A DNA stretch of 20,417 bases from Bacteroidota bacterium (lineage in GTDB: Bacteria; Bacteroidota; Bacteroidia; Flavobacteriales; Crocinitomicaceae), in contig JAKQEZ010000427.1 of the NCBI GenBank assembly GCA_029558435.1, positions 1 through 20,417 of the forward strand, in the 5' to 3' direction. Shown here in pieces: positions 1 to 7,434 of this stretch. The notes below the pieces were generated by a model that was not told the origin of the DNA, made no database searches, and saw only the letters and a program-made list of their open reading frames with translations. Positions within the stretch are counted from its first letter, which is position 1, and each line of letters begins with the position of its first letter. The translations under genes were made by a program, and so were the position numbers.

Positions 1-140
1 ATGCAAATCGGTTAGAATACCCAAACGGGTGGCAACGTTTGTTTCACGAACACATTATTCGCAACGATGACGAATACCAACGCATTTCGGATTACATCGT
101 CGCAAATCCCGAAAATTGGGAAAAAGACAAATTTCGATAG
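1..140 (+). CDS. REP-associated tyrosine transposase (IS200/Y1-like), C-terminal end only
   Basis: An open frame enters from the left edge (first full codon at 3) and stops with TAG at 138-140. The readable 45 residues include GWQRLFHEHIIRNDDEYQRI and then an I-x-NPENWEKDKF ending. That tail (H-x-H-I-I-R-N-x-x-E ... Y-I-x-x-N-P-x-x-W) is characteristic of the C-terminus of Y1-type transposases of the REP-associated (RAYT) branch, which act on single-stranded DNA and are usually single-copy domesticated genes rather than active insertion sequences. The catalytic HUH motif and tyrosine would lie upstream, outside the window, so activity cannot be judged. It ends only 12 bases before hsdS and runs in the same direction, so it probably sits inside the type I restriction operon between hsdM and hsdS. 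Identification rests on a short tail and is therefore moderate. Confidence 0.7.
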   Translation, partial: ANRLEYPNGWQRLFHEHIIRNDDEYQRISDYIVANPENWEKDKFR

Positions 141-152
141 ACATAATAAATT

Positions 153-1415
153 ATGAAAAAATACGATAGCTATAAAGATTCGGGTATTGAATGGATAGGT
201 AAAATTCCTAGTCATTGGGAATCGTGGAAAATAAGCCATGCATTTGATAGAATTGGAAGTGGAACAACTCCAGAGTCTGGAAACCCAGAATATCATGAGA
301 ATGGAACTGTAAATTGGTTGAATACTGGGGATTTGAATGATGGTATTTTGTTTGAGTGCAACAAGAAAATAACTGAAAAAGCATTAGAAGATTATTCATC
401 CTTAAAATTGTTTCCTTCAGGTTCACTTGTTATTGCAATGTATGGTGCAACTATTGGAAAAACTGCATTGCTCGAATTTGAAACTACCACAAATCAAGCT
501 TGTTGTGTGTTTTGTGAAAGTGACATTATAAAATTAAGATTTTTACAATACTGGTTTGTTGGCAACAAGGAACATATAATAAATCTTGCAATCGGTGGTG
601 GTCAACCCAACATAAGTCAAAACATTTTGAAAGATGTTCGAGTACCATGTCCAAAATTTGAAGAACAAACCGCCATTGCCAATTTCCTCGACCACAAAAC
701 TGCTCAAATAGACGATTTAATTGCCAAAAAAGAGCGTTTAATTGCCTTGTTAGAAGAAGAGCGCACAGCCACCATCAACCAAGCGGTAACCAAAGGTTTA
801 GACCCCACCGTTCCCATGAAAGATTCGGGCATTGAGTGGTTGGGCGAAATTCCGAAGCATTGGGAGGTGAAGAGAATGAAGTATCTATGTGAAATTACTA
901 CAGGATCTAAAGATACTGAAAACAGAGAAGATGATGGACTATATCCTTTTTTTGTTAGGTCACAAACTATTGAACGAATTTCTTCATATTCATTTGATGG
1001 AGAAGCTATTTTAACTGCTGGAGATGGTGTTGGTGTATGTAAAGTTTGGCACTATGTTAATGAAAAATTTGACTTTCATCAAAGGGTATATATGTTGTGT
1101 AATTTTCAACATGTTTTAGGTAAATATCTATTTTACTACTTGAAGGAAAATTTCGGAAAAGAAGTTATGAAATTATCTGCAAAATCAACCGTTGATTCAT
1201 TAAGAAGACCGATGTTTCAAAATTTCATGGTTTGTTTTGGTTCAATTGAAGAACAGAATCAAATTGTATTGAAAATTGAAAAAGAAGAAAAAAGAATTTA
1301 TTCAATATTAACAAAAACACTCCAAGAAATCGAATTACTAAAAGAATACAAAACCGCTTTAATCAGTGAAGTGGTAACGGGCAAGGTGGATGTGAGAAAT
1401 GAAAAATTGAATTGA
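153..1415 (+). CDS. hsdS: Type I restriction-modification specificity subunit HsdS
   Basis: DNA-recognition subunit of a type I restriction-modification enzyme; it joins HsdM and HsdR and sets the bipartite target sequence. The 420 residues show the usual two-fold layout. The first target recognition domain covers about residues 10-168, and the central conserved coiled coil about 170-212 (EEQTAIANFLDHKTAQIDDL, then an Arg/Glu-rich helix). The second recognition domain covers about 225-355 and the C-terminal coiled coil about 365-412 (ending ALISEVVTGKVDVR). The opening motif KDSGIEWIGKIPSHWE recurs at the start of the second half as KDSGIEWLGEIPKHWE. The length is normal for a full two-domain subunit, so nothing is truncated. 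The start is the ATG 12 bases after the transposase tail. Base composition is patchy: the conserved linker is richer in G+C than the recognition domains, as expected when recognition domains are exchanged by recombination. The recognised sequence cannot be predicted from here. Confidence 0.95.
   Translation: MKKYDSYKDSGIEWIGKIPSHWESWKISHAFDRIGSGTTPESGNPEYHENGTVNWLNTGDLNDGILFECNKKITEKALEDYSSLKLFPSGSLVIAMYGATIGKTALLEFETTTNQACCVFCESDIIKLRFLQYWFVGNKEHIINLAIGGGQPNISQNILKDVRVPCPKFEEQTAIANFLDHKTAQIDDLIAKKERLIALLEEERTATINQAVTKGLDPTVPMKDSGIEWLGEIPKHWEVKRMKYLCEITTGSKDTENREDDGLYPFFVRSQTIERISSYSFDGEAILTAGDGVGVCKVWHYVNEKFDFHQRVYMLCNFQHVLGKYLFYYLKENFGKEVMKLSAKSTVDSLRRPMFQNFMVCFGSIEEQNQIVLKIEKEEKRIYSILTKTLQEIELLKEYKTALISEVVTGKVDVRNEKLN
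174..220 (+). repeat. Direct repeat copy 1 within hsdS (start of first half)
   Basis: These 47 bases encode the conserved KDSGIEW...HWE segment in front of the first recognition domain. Aligned by eye with 819..865 without gaps, 38 of 47 positions match. Such repeats flanking recognition domains are plausible sites for domain swapping by homologous recombination. Confidence 0.8.
819..865 (+). repeat. Direct repeat copy 2 within hsdS (start of second half)
   Basis: Second copy of the 47-base segment at 174..220, in the same orientation and reading frame, directly in front of the second recognition domain. It reflects the internal duplication of HsdS. Confidence 0.8.
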
Positions 1416-1416
1416 T

Positions 1417-1992
1417 ATGGTTACTAAAGAAATAGCAATTGAGGCAATTAAAGAAAAACTCGAAGTCTTAAGTAATGTTCATAATGCAACTGAATTTAAA
1501 ACTTGGAAAAAAATTACAGAAAATACATTGAGAAGGGTTGTACCGTATAATAAAACTATTTTTAAAAATATAGAATCAATAAAGGCTATAGATTTATATA
1601 CAGGAGTTGATATCACACCAAAAGCAAAAGAACAAGGAAAATTATTAATTGAGAGTTTGATTAAAGACATTGAACGTTTTGGCTTGGAGAAGCCAGAGCC
1701 GACCGAAAAAGAAAGTTTTATACGAGTTGACGTAAATCAAACTAATCAACAAACCCAATCAACTACAGTTAGTATTAACATAGAGTTCATCTTGGAAATT
1801 TTAAAAGGCGAATTACGCAATTCTGAAATCGAAGAGTTAAAAGAAATTCTGGATTCATCAGATAAACCAAAAGAGAAGAAAAATCGATTTATTGAAAAAA
1901 TCAAATCATTTGGTTCTGATGTGGCTTCGAATATTTTAGCAAATCTATTGACGAATCCTCAAGTGTATGAAAATTTAGGAAAAATGCTGTAA
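1417..1992 (+). CDS. Uncharacterised 191-aa protein following hsdS
   Basis: I do not recognise a defined family. The start ATG lies 1 base after the hsdS stop, so the two genes are almost certainly co-transcribed and probably translationally coupled. The protein is hydrophilic and mostly helical. The N-terminal part (about residues 5-95) contains a TEFKTWKKITENTLRRV segment; an F-x-x-W-K-x-x-T-E-x-x-L pattern like this occurs in small helical domains in front of TIR-like or other nucleotide-sensing effectors, a faint resemblance only. A Gln/Thr/Asn-rich linker follows at about 100-118, then a charged helical region at about 120-165. The last ~25 residues (SDVASNILANLLTNPQVYEN) form a short amphipathic or weakly hydrophobic helix reminiscent of the tails of abortive-infection-type proteins. 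No catalytic motif is visible. The codon composition is AT-rich relative to hsdR. It could be an accessory subunit, regulator or effector of the restriction system; this is inference from position. Confidence 0.75.
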   Translation: MVTKEIAIEAIKEKLEVLSNVHNATEFKTWKKITENTLRRVVPYNKTIFKNIESIKAIDLYTGVDITPKAKEQGKLLIESLIKDIERFGLEKPEPTEKESFIRVDVNQTNQQTQSTTVSINIEFILEILKGELRNSEIEELKEILDSSDKPKEKKNRFIEKIKSFGSDVASNILANLLTNPQVYENLGKML

Positions 1993-2059
1993 TTAAACTA
2001 GTATAGAACGCTTTATTACTAAAACGCCTTTGAGTCATTTTTAACAAATTATTTTGTCA

Positions 2060-2584
2060 ATGAATAACTGGATATACAAACACCACGCAAGTAGCAACAC
2101 CCGCTATGTTTTGGGAGAATGGGGGATCAATAATCTAATTTGCATTGGAATCAACCCCAGCACTGCCACACCAGAAAATTTAGACCCCACCATACGCAGA
2201 GTAAAAAAGTTTGCGCAAGACAATGGCTATGATGGATGGTTTATGCTGAACGTGTATCCGCAAATAGAAACCAACCCAAAACTTATTGATGAACACATCA
2301 ACAATTCCTTACACGAAGAAAATATAAAGGAAATAAAACAACTCATTTCAGAGTTTCCCACGTCATACATTTGGGCTGCTTGGGGAAATAATATACAAAG
2401 AAAACCCTATTTGTTTCAGTGTTTAAAAGACGTTGTGGCTACAATCAACGCAGATTTTCAAAAACGCTGGGTACATTTAAACGACCTAACAACTAAAAAA
2501 CACCCCAAACATCCCTTGTATTTGCCAAATAACGCTAATTTTAAGGAGTTTGACATTCATGAATATTTGAAATTGCATGCATAA
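2060..2584 (+). CDS. DUF1643 family protein
   Basis: A 174-residue protein matching the DUF1643 family, whose biochemical role is unknown and whose members often occur in phages, plasmids and defence or other accessory regions. Visible family signatures are the near-N-terminal ICIGINPSTATPENLDPT (residues 27-44, a G-x-N-P-S-x-A loop followed by D-x-T), an aromatic-rich WFMLNVYPQ strand about 20 residues later, the central IWAAWGNN, and the C-terminal KHPKHPLYLP. No signal peptide or membrane segment is seen, so it is probably cytosolic. An in-frame TTG lies two codons upstream at 2054, but the ATG at 2060 is the better start. The gap from the preceding gene is about 67 bases and contains TTTG (2029-2032) and TTATTTTG (2049-2056), a weak candidate promoter very close to the start. 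The gene sits in the cargo block between hsdS and hsdR; any role in DNA or nucleotide metabolism is inference. Confidence 0.88.
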   Translation: MNNWIYKHHASSNTRYVLGEWGINNLICIGINPSTATPENLDPTIRRVKKFAQDNGYDGWFMLNVYPQIETNPKLIDEHINNSLHEENIKEIKQLISEFPTSYIWAAWGNNIQRKPYLFQCLKDVVATINADFQKRWVHLNDLTTKKHPKHPLYLPNNANFKEFDIHEYLKLHA

Positions 2585-2640
2585 AAGTATTTCAAAAAAG
2601 ATGTTCTCAAACAGAGAAAGGTAAATAAGATGCTAAGATT

Positions 2641-3447
2641 ATGAGTTTGTTACCAATAGTAGAAATCGCTGAATTTATAGAAAAACCTCTAACTGGCGGT
2701 ACAACTCGACCTATGATGATAATAGGTAATGATGGCAAACAGTATGTATTAAAAATTTTCAGTAAAACAGATGCAAAACAACGTAGTTACACTGTTGCAG
2801 AAGCTGTTGCCAATATTTTAGCAAAAGAATTTGATTTGGTTGTTCCTAATGGAATTTATACAAAAATAGACCATTTAACGATTAAAAAAATAGAACAAAG
2901 TCAACCAACGCTATTCAAACTTTTAGAGGAAAAAGAAACCGATAAACTATTATTTGCAAGTCATTTTCAAGAGGGATGCCCGATTTTTTCTCCAGCAATA
3001 AAGCATAAGTCGCTAGAAATAAGTGAAATGGAGACTATATTGGCATTTGACATGTTAATTGCTAACGACGATAGAAGAAAAGATAAACCCAATATTTTAA
3101 AAGGTAAAGAGCATTATATTTTAATAGACCACGAAAAGTGCTTTGAAGGTCTTGCAATACATCTTGAAAATATGAACAAAGGAATTTTACCTCATTTTTT
3201 TAAAAATCATTTGTTTTATACAAGGCTTAATAAATTCGCTAAAAAATCAAAAAACAATGTTAATTTTGCAACTTTTGAAGAATATTTTCGTAATTTAAAT
3301 TTAGAAAAGGTTTGCACCAACGTCCATTTTTTAATAGAAAATGGTTACAACGAAGATGAATGCAATAATTGGCTTCATTATCTTCATACACAAAAAGAAA
3401 ATTGTCATAAATTTGTAGCACTTTTAAAACACAAAATTCGTGAATAA
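2641..3447 (+). CDS. HipA-like kinase domain protein (HipA_2 type)
   Basis: A 268-residue protein with the core of a HipA-like Ser/Thr kinase fold but lacking the N-terminal subdomain of classical HipA toxins. Visible elements: a glycine-rich segment LTGGTTRPMMI (residues 17-27), the ATP-anchoring lysine in YVLKIF (K38) with a candidate partner E54, the catalytic loop FDMLIANDDRRKDKPNIL (136-153, with D143/D144 and N151), and the metal-binding ILIDHEKCF (160-168, D163). The arrangement N-x-D-R-x-x-x-x-N then L-I-D-H matches active HipA-like kinases, so the protein is predicted to be catalytically competent. No HipB-like antitoxin is adjacent. The last 8 bases overlap the start of the following DUF3037 gene; this kinase/DUF3037 pairing is one I know from other bacterial genomes. 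The C-terminal third (about 190-268) is helical without recognisable motifs. Substrate is unknown; toxin or phage-defence activity is inference from fold and location. Confidence 0.88.
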   Translation: MSLLPIVEIAEFIEKPLTGGTTRPMMIIGNDGKQYVLKIFSKTDAKQRSYTVAEAVANILAKEFDLVVPNGIYTKIDHLTIKKIEQSQPTLFKLLEEKETDKLLFASHFQEGCPIFSPAIKHKSLEISEMETILAFDMLIANDDRRKDKPNILKGKEHYILIDHEKCFEGLAIHLENMNKGILPHFFKNHLFYTRLNKFAKKSKNNVNFATFEEYFRNLNLEKVCTNVHFLIENGYNEDECNNWLHYLHTQKENCHKFVALLKHKIRE

Positions 3448-4282
3448 ATCATTTTCATATAGCATTTTAACTTATAATCATTCTCTTGTTTTAGGGGAAG
3501 TTATAAATGTGGGTGTGCTTTTGATTTTTCCTGATGAAAATGTGGTTGAGTTTCATTATCCTCAAAGACTAAATCGAATTAAAGATTTATACCATAATTT
3601 TAATGAAAGTTTGGTAAAAGATTATTTAAAAGCATTTGAAATAAAAGCAAGAACTTTAAACCAATATTTACAAGATTATATATTTGGTTATCACGAGCTC
3701 ATTTCAAATAATTTACTCACCGAAAATGCATCTGCTTTACAGTTTGAAGCCGTAAAAGTTGGTTTCTATACAGGTAATTATGAAACAGTTGCAAAGCAAT
3801 ATGTTGACTTATTACTAGGTAATTATAAATCAGAAACAGTTGGTGCTACAAATAGAATTACCACAGAAAAATTGATTCAACAGGTTAAGTCAACAATATA
3901 TGAACTAAACCCTCAATCAAAAAACTACTTAAAGTTTGATGATCAGCGTATTTTAAAAAATAATCACGTTGAGTTTAAATCAGATTTCTATTGGCAAAAT
4001 GGAGCGATACATCACGCAAAGGCGGTAAGCTTTGATGTTAATAAAGAAAACAATATTATTGATAGTGCTTTGTTACTTAATGCAAAATTGAGACAACTAG
4101 AAAAAACCTCTCTTAAAAACACGCACATTGATTTTATTATCCAACCCCCTCTACAATTAAAATTCAATGATGCTTATCAAGAAGCATGTTCGATTTTGAA
4201 TGAGAATGAAGTTAATAAACAATTGTATACTAATTCATTAGAGTATTGTGAAATCGTTGCTAATCAAATAAAACCAATGTAG
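3440..4282 (+). CDS. DUF3037 family protein, partner of the HipA-like kinase
   Basis: A 280-residue protein of the DUF3037 family. The N-terminal signature is clear: a YSILTYNHSLVLGEVINVGV stretch (residues 7-26), corresponding to the family's Y-S-x-L-R-Y ... G-E-x-x-N-V-G-V motif. The rest is hydrophilic with mixed helices and strands and no visible signal peptide, membrane segment or enzyme motif. The start is the GTG at 3440, inside the last codons of the kinase gene (8-base overlap), which makes translational coupling likely and suggests production in a fixed ratio. Because the two genes travel together, the protein may be a regulator, antitoxin or substrate of the kinase; none of these is shown by the sequence. 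Both genes are strongly AT-rich with A/T-ending codons compared with hsdR. The C-terminal end near YCEIVANQIKP is followed by an 89-base gap before hsdR. Confidence 0.85.
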   Translation: MNKSFSYSILTYNHSLVLGEVINVGVLLIFPDENVVEFHYPQRLNRIKDLYHNFNESLVKDYLKAFEIKARTLNQYLQDYIFGYHELISNNLLTENASALQFEAVKVGFYTGNYETVAKQYVDLLLGNYKSETVGATNRITTEKLIQQVKSTIYELNPQSKNYLKFDDQRILKNNHVEFKSDFYWQNGAIHHAKAVSFDVNKENNIIDSALLLNAKLRQLEKTSLKNTHIDFIIQPPLQLKFNDAYQEACSILNENEVNKQLYTNSLEYCEIVANQIKPM

Positions 4283-4371
4283 TTTTCACAATATTTCTTA
4301 TCAAAAATGTCTTTTCTATAAAACTGTAATTATATTTACATAGAACTTGAATTTACAAAAATCATAAAGAA

Positions 4372-7300
4372 TTGGCAAAAGGAATACACACAGAACAAAC
4401 TTTTGAAGAAGCAATAGTTGCAAGTTTAATAGAAAATGGAGGATATGTGCAAGGTCGTTCCAAAGACTTTGATGCAAATTTGGGATGGTTTCCAAGTTAC
4501 ATTATTCAGTTTCTGAAAACTTCACAACCAACGTTGTGGCAGAAAATAGAAACCATCCATAAAGCCGATGTGGAAACAAAAGTGCTGCAACGCTTAGCAA
4601 AAGAGTTGGATACACGCGGTTCATTGGACGTGTTACGCAATGGTTTTGTTGATTATGGTGTAAAATTTAAAATGGCGTTTTTTAGTCCAGAAACCACACT
4701 CAACCCCGATGCGGCATTGCTCTATAATTCCAATCACATGAGCGTTACACGCCAGGTGTATTACGAACGCAATGGCAAAAACTCACTGGATTTGGTGCTT
4801 GCTCTAAACGGACTTCCTATTGCTACGGTTGAGTTGAAAAATCAATTTTCTGGTCAAAATGTAAGCAATGCACAAAAACAATATGCGTTTGACCGCGATC
4901 AAACAGAGCCAATTTTTCAGTTTAAAAAGCGAGCTTTGGTACACTTTGCTGTTGATACCGACGAATGTTACATGACCACAAAATTGGCAGGCACAAATAC
5001 ACGTTATTTGCCTTTTAATTTAGGCGACCAAAATGGTGCAGGCAATCCTCTCAATCAAAATGGCTATCGCACTGCCTATCTGTGGGAAACCATTTGGGCA
5101 AAGGATAGTTTTATGGACATCATCGGCCGATTTATGCACCTAAGTGTTGAAGAAATAAAAATTGGCGGAGTTAAGAAAATAAAAGAAACATTAATTTTCC
5201 CTCGTTTGCACCAATTGCAAGTAGTGCGTGAATTAACACAAGATGCACGAAAACATGGTGCAGGAAAAAACTACCTTATTCAGCATTCCGCAGGCTCTGG
5301 AAAATCAAATTCTATTGCATGGCTTTCCTATCGCCTTTCCAGTTTGCACAATGACCAAAACGAGCGCATTTTTGATTCAGTAATTGTAATCACAGACCGA
5401 AAAGTGCTAGATAGCCAGTTGCAAAACACAATTTATCAGTTTGAACACAAAGAGGGAGTTGTGCAAAAAATAGATAAAGATTCTCAACAATTGGCAAATG
5501 CCATTTCTACTGGTTCAAACATCATCATCACTACGCTTCAGAAATTTCCATTTATTTTGGATAAAATTGGTGCGTTGGAGGCACGAAAATATGCGGTAAT
5601 TATTGACGAAGCTCACAGCTCACAAGGAGGCGAAGCAAGTAAAAAGATGAAAGAAGTGCTTTCGGCAAAATCTCTGGAAGAGGCGGCAGCACAAGAACTT
5701 GATTCTGGTTTGGATGAAGATGCAGAAGACCAAATCCGAAAATCCATGGAAGCACGTGGACAACAACAGAATTTAAGTTTCTTTGCGTTTACTGCTACAC
5801 CAAAAAATAAAACAGTTGAAGTGTTTGGAACGCCAGATAAAAACGGAATTCCAAAGCCATTTCACTTGTATTCTATGAAACAAGCAATTGAGGAAGGTTT
5901 TATTTTGGATGTATTAAAACATTATACCACCTATAAAACATATTACAAACTCACCAAAGATATTGAAAACGATCCAAATGTAAATAAAAAAGCAGCATCT
6001 CGTGCCATAGGTCGCTTTATGTCACTGCATCCACATAATTTATCGCAAAAAACCGAAGTGATGGTGGAGCATTTTCGAAATGTAGTTGCCAAAAAGATAG
6101 GTGGACAAGCTAAAGCAATGGTTGTTACATCTTCTCGTCTTCATGCAGTACGTTACAAAGAAGAATTTGATAAATACATAGCCGAGCATCACTATTCTGA
6201 TATTAAAACATTGGTTGCTTTTTCTGGAAAAGTAATGTATGACACTTATCCAGAAGGTGTTACCGAAGCCGAATTAAATGGGTTCAAAGAAAAAGAACTT
6301 CCCAAACGTTTTGCAACAGATGAATACCAATTGTTGTTGGTTGCCGATAAATACCAAACAGGATTTGACCAACCTTTGTTGCATACTATGTATGTGGATA
6401 AGAAGTTGTCTGGTGTAAAATGTGTGCAAACATTGTCGCGACTCAATAGAACATGTGCAGGAAAAGACGATACTTTTATATTGGATTTTGTTAATGAAGC
6501 AGATGCAATTCTAGAATCTTTTCAGCCGTATTATGAATTAACCACTGTTCAAGAAACAACAGACCCTAATCGATTATACGACTTAAAAACAGAAATAGAA
6601 AAAGCACAAGTAATTTGGAAATCAGAAGTAGATAATTTTTGCAATGTGTATTTCAAAGATGTTCAAATTCTTTCTAAAAACGACCAAGGCAAACTCAATA
6701 GTTATATTGACCCAGCTGTAGATCGTTATAAAAAGTTACCAGAAGAAACCACTCAAGGAGATGTAGTAGTTGATGTTTCGCAAGAAAATTTCAAACATGC
6801 TCTTCAATCATTTGTAAGGATTTATTCTTTTTTAACTCAAATAATGCCTTTTTCTGATGTTGAGTTGGAAAAATTGTATGCATATAGCCGTTATTTACAT
6901 AAAAAACTACCTAAGAAAAACCAAAGTGAACGCTTTCAACTGAATGATGAAGTTTCATTGGAATATTATCGCCTCCAAAAAGTTGCAGAACAGCAAATCT
7001 TGTTAGAACCAAAAGGTGAATACGGTTTAGAAGGTATTAATAATGCTGGAATACGCATGACTAAAGATGAAAAAGCAGCTTTATCCGAAATTATTACAGT
7101 CATCAACAAGCGATTTGGAACAGAATTTACTGTAGCAGATAAATTATTATTTGACCAAATTGAAGAGGATATGGTTGCAGACAAACAGTTGGCAGCACAA
7201 GCAAAATCAAATTCCATCGAAAATTTTAAATACGGTTTCAAAGAAATAGCAATAGATAAGTTTATTAGTAGAATGGACCAAAATCAAGACATTTTTACCC

Positions 7301-7380
7301 GTATGATGAACGACCAAGACTTCAATGGTTTGGTGATGGATTATTTGTTGAAGAAGGTTTATGGCAGATTGAGCCTATAA
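4372..7380 (+). CDS. hsdR: Type I restriction enzyme HsdR, nuclease/translocase subunit
   Basis: Restriction subunit that pumps DNA past the bound complex with ATP and cleaves it at a distance. The 1002-residue length is normal. The N-terminal PD-(D/E)xK nuclease shows D140 and V-E-L-K (E154, K156). The superfamily 2 helicase motor follows: Walker A HSAGSGKSN (K311), Walker B DEAH (412-415), FTATPK (T474-P477), and motifs V and VI in KYQTGFDQPLLHTMYVDKK and VQTLSRLNRT (R690, R693). The C-terminal ~300 residues are helical and probably dock onto HsdM/HsdS. All catalytic residues checked are intact. The start is a TTG at 4372: the only codons between the preceding in-frame stop (4348-4350) and it include no ATG, and the protein begins with the family-like AKGIHTEQTFEE. 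The 89-base upstream gap contains TATATTTA (4331-4338), a near-match to the Bacteroidota -7 box, so hsdR may also have its own promoter. Confidence 0.96.
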   Translation: MAKGIHTEQTFEEAIVASLIENGGYVQGRSKDFDANLGWFPSYIIQFLKTSQPTLWQKIETIHKADVETKVLQRLAKELDTRGSLDVLRNGFVDYGVKFKMAFFSPETTLNPDAALLYNSNHMSVTRQVYYERNGKNSLDLVLALNGLPIATVELKNQFSGQNVSNAQKQYAFDRDQTEPIFQFKKRALVHFAVDTDECYMTTKLAGTNTRYLPFNLGDQNGAGNPLNQNGYRTAYLWETIWAKDSFMDIIGRFMHLSVEEIKIGGVKKIKETLIFPRLHQLQVVRELTQDARKHGAGKNYLIQHSAGSGKSNSIAWLSYRLSSLHNDQNERIFDSVIVITDRKVLDSQLQNTIYQFEHKEGVVQKIDKDSQQLANAISTGSNIIITTLQKFPFILDKIGALEARKYAVIIDEAHSSQGGEASKKMKEVLSAKSLEEAAAQELDSGLDEDAEDQIRKSMEARGQQQNLSFFAFTATPKNKTVEVFGTPDKNGIPKPFHLYSMKQAIEEGFILDVLKHYTTYKTYYKLTKDIENDPNVNKKAASRAIGRFMSLHPHNLSQKTEVMVEHFRNVVAKKIGGQAKAMVVTSSRLHAVRYKEEFDKYIAEHHYSDIKTLVAFSGKVMYDTYPEGVTEAELNGFKEKELPKRFATDEYQLLLVADKYQTGFDQPLLHTMYVDKKLSGVKCVQTLSRLNRTCAGKDDTFILDFVNEADAILESFQPYYELTTVQETTDPNRLYDLKTEIEKAQVIWKSEVDNFCNVYFKDVQILSKNDQGKLNSYIDPAVDRYKKLPEETTQGDVVVDVSQENFKHALQSFVRIYSFLTQIMPFSDVELEKLYAYSRYLHKKLPKKNQSERFQLNDEVSLEYYRLQKVAEQQILLEPKGEYGLEGINNAGIRMTKDEKAALSEIITVINKRFGTEFTVADKLLFDQIEEDMVADKQLAAQAKSNSIENFKYGFKEIAIDKFISRMDQNQDIFTRMMNDQDFNGLVMDYLLKKVYGRLSL

Positions 7381-7396
7381 AAATTAAAAACGAAGC

Positions 7397-7434
7397 AAGG
7401 GAGTGTGTTAACCAATTAGCAACACTCCTTTTTT
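7397..7434. terminator. Hairpin terminator between hsdR and batD
   Basis: The arms GGAGTGT (7400-7406) and ACACTCC (7422-7428) form a 7-bp stem with a 15-base loop, flanked by AA/TT that can extend it past a bulged G. On the plus strand a run of six T (7429-7434) follows directly, as in an intrinsic terminator for hsdR. The batD stop codon begins at 7435 and ends at 7433, so the same hairpin lies just after batD on the minus strand. There the T-run after the stem is poorer, so termination in that direction is less certain. Confidence 0.75.

Noticed and set aside
2641..3447. Classical HipA toxin of a HipBA toxin-antitoxin pair
   Set aside because: The protein is shorter than HipA, lacks the usual N-terminal subdomain, and no helix-turn-helix HipB gene is next to it; the partner is DUF3037 instead.
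4283..4371. A small gene in the gap before hsdR
   Set aside because: Only 89 AT-rich bases with stop codons in all plus frames; it more likely holds an hsdR promoter.
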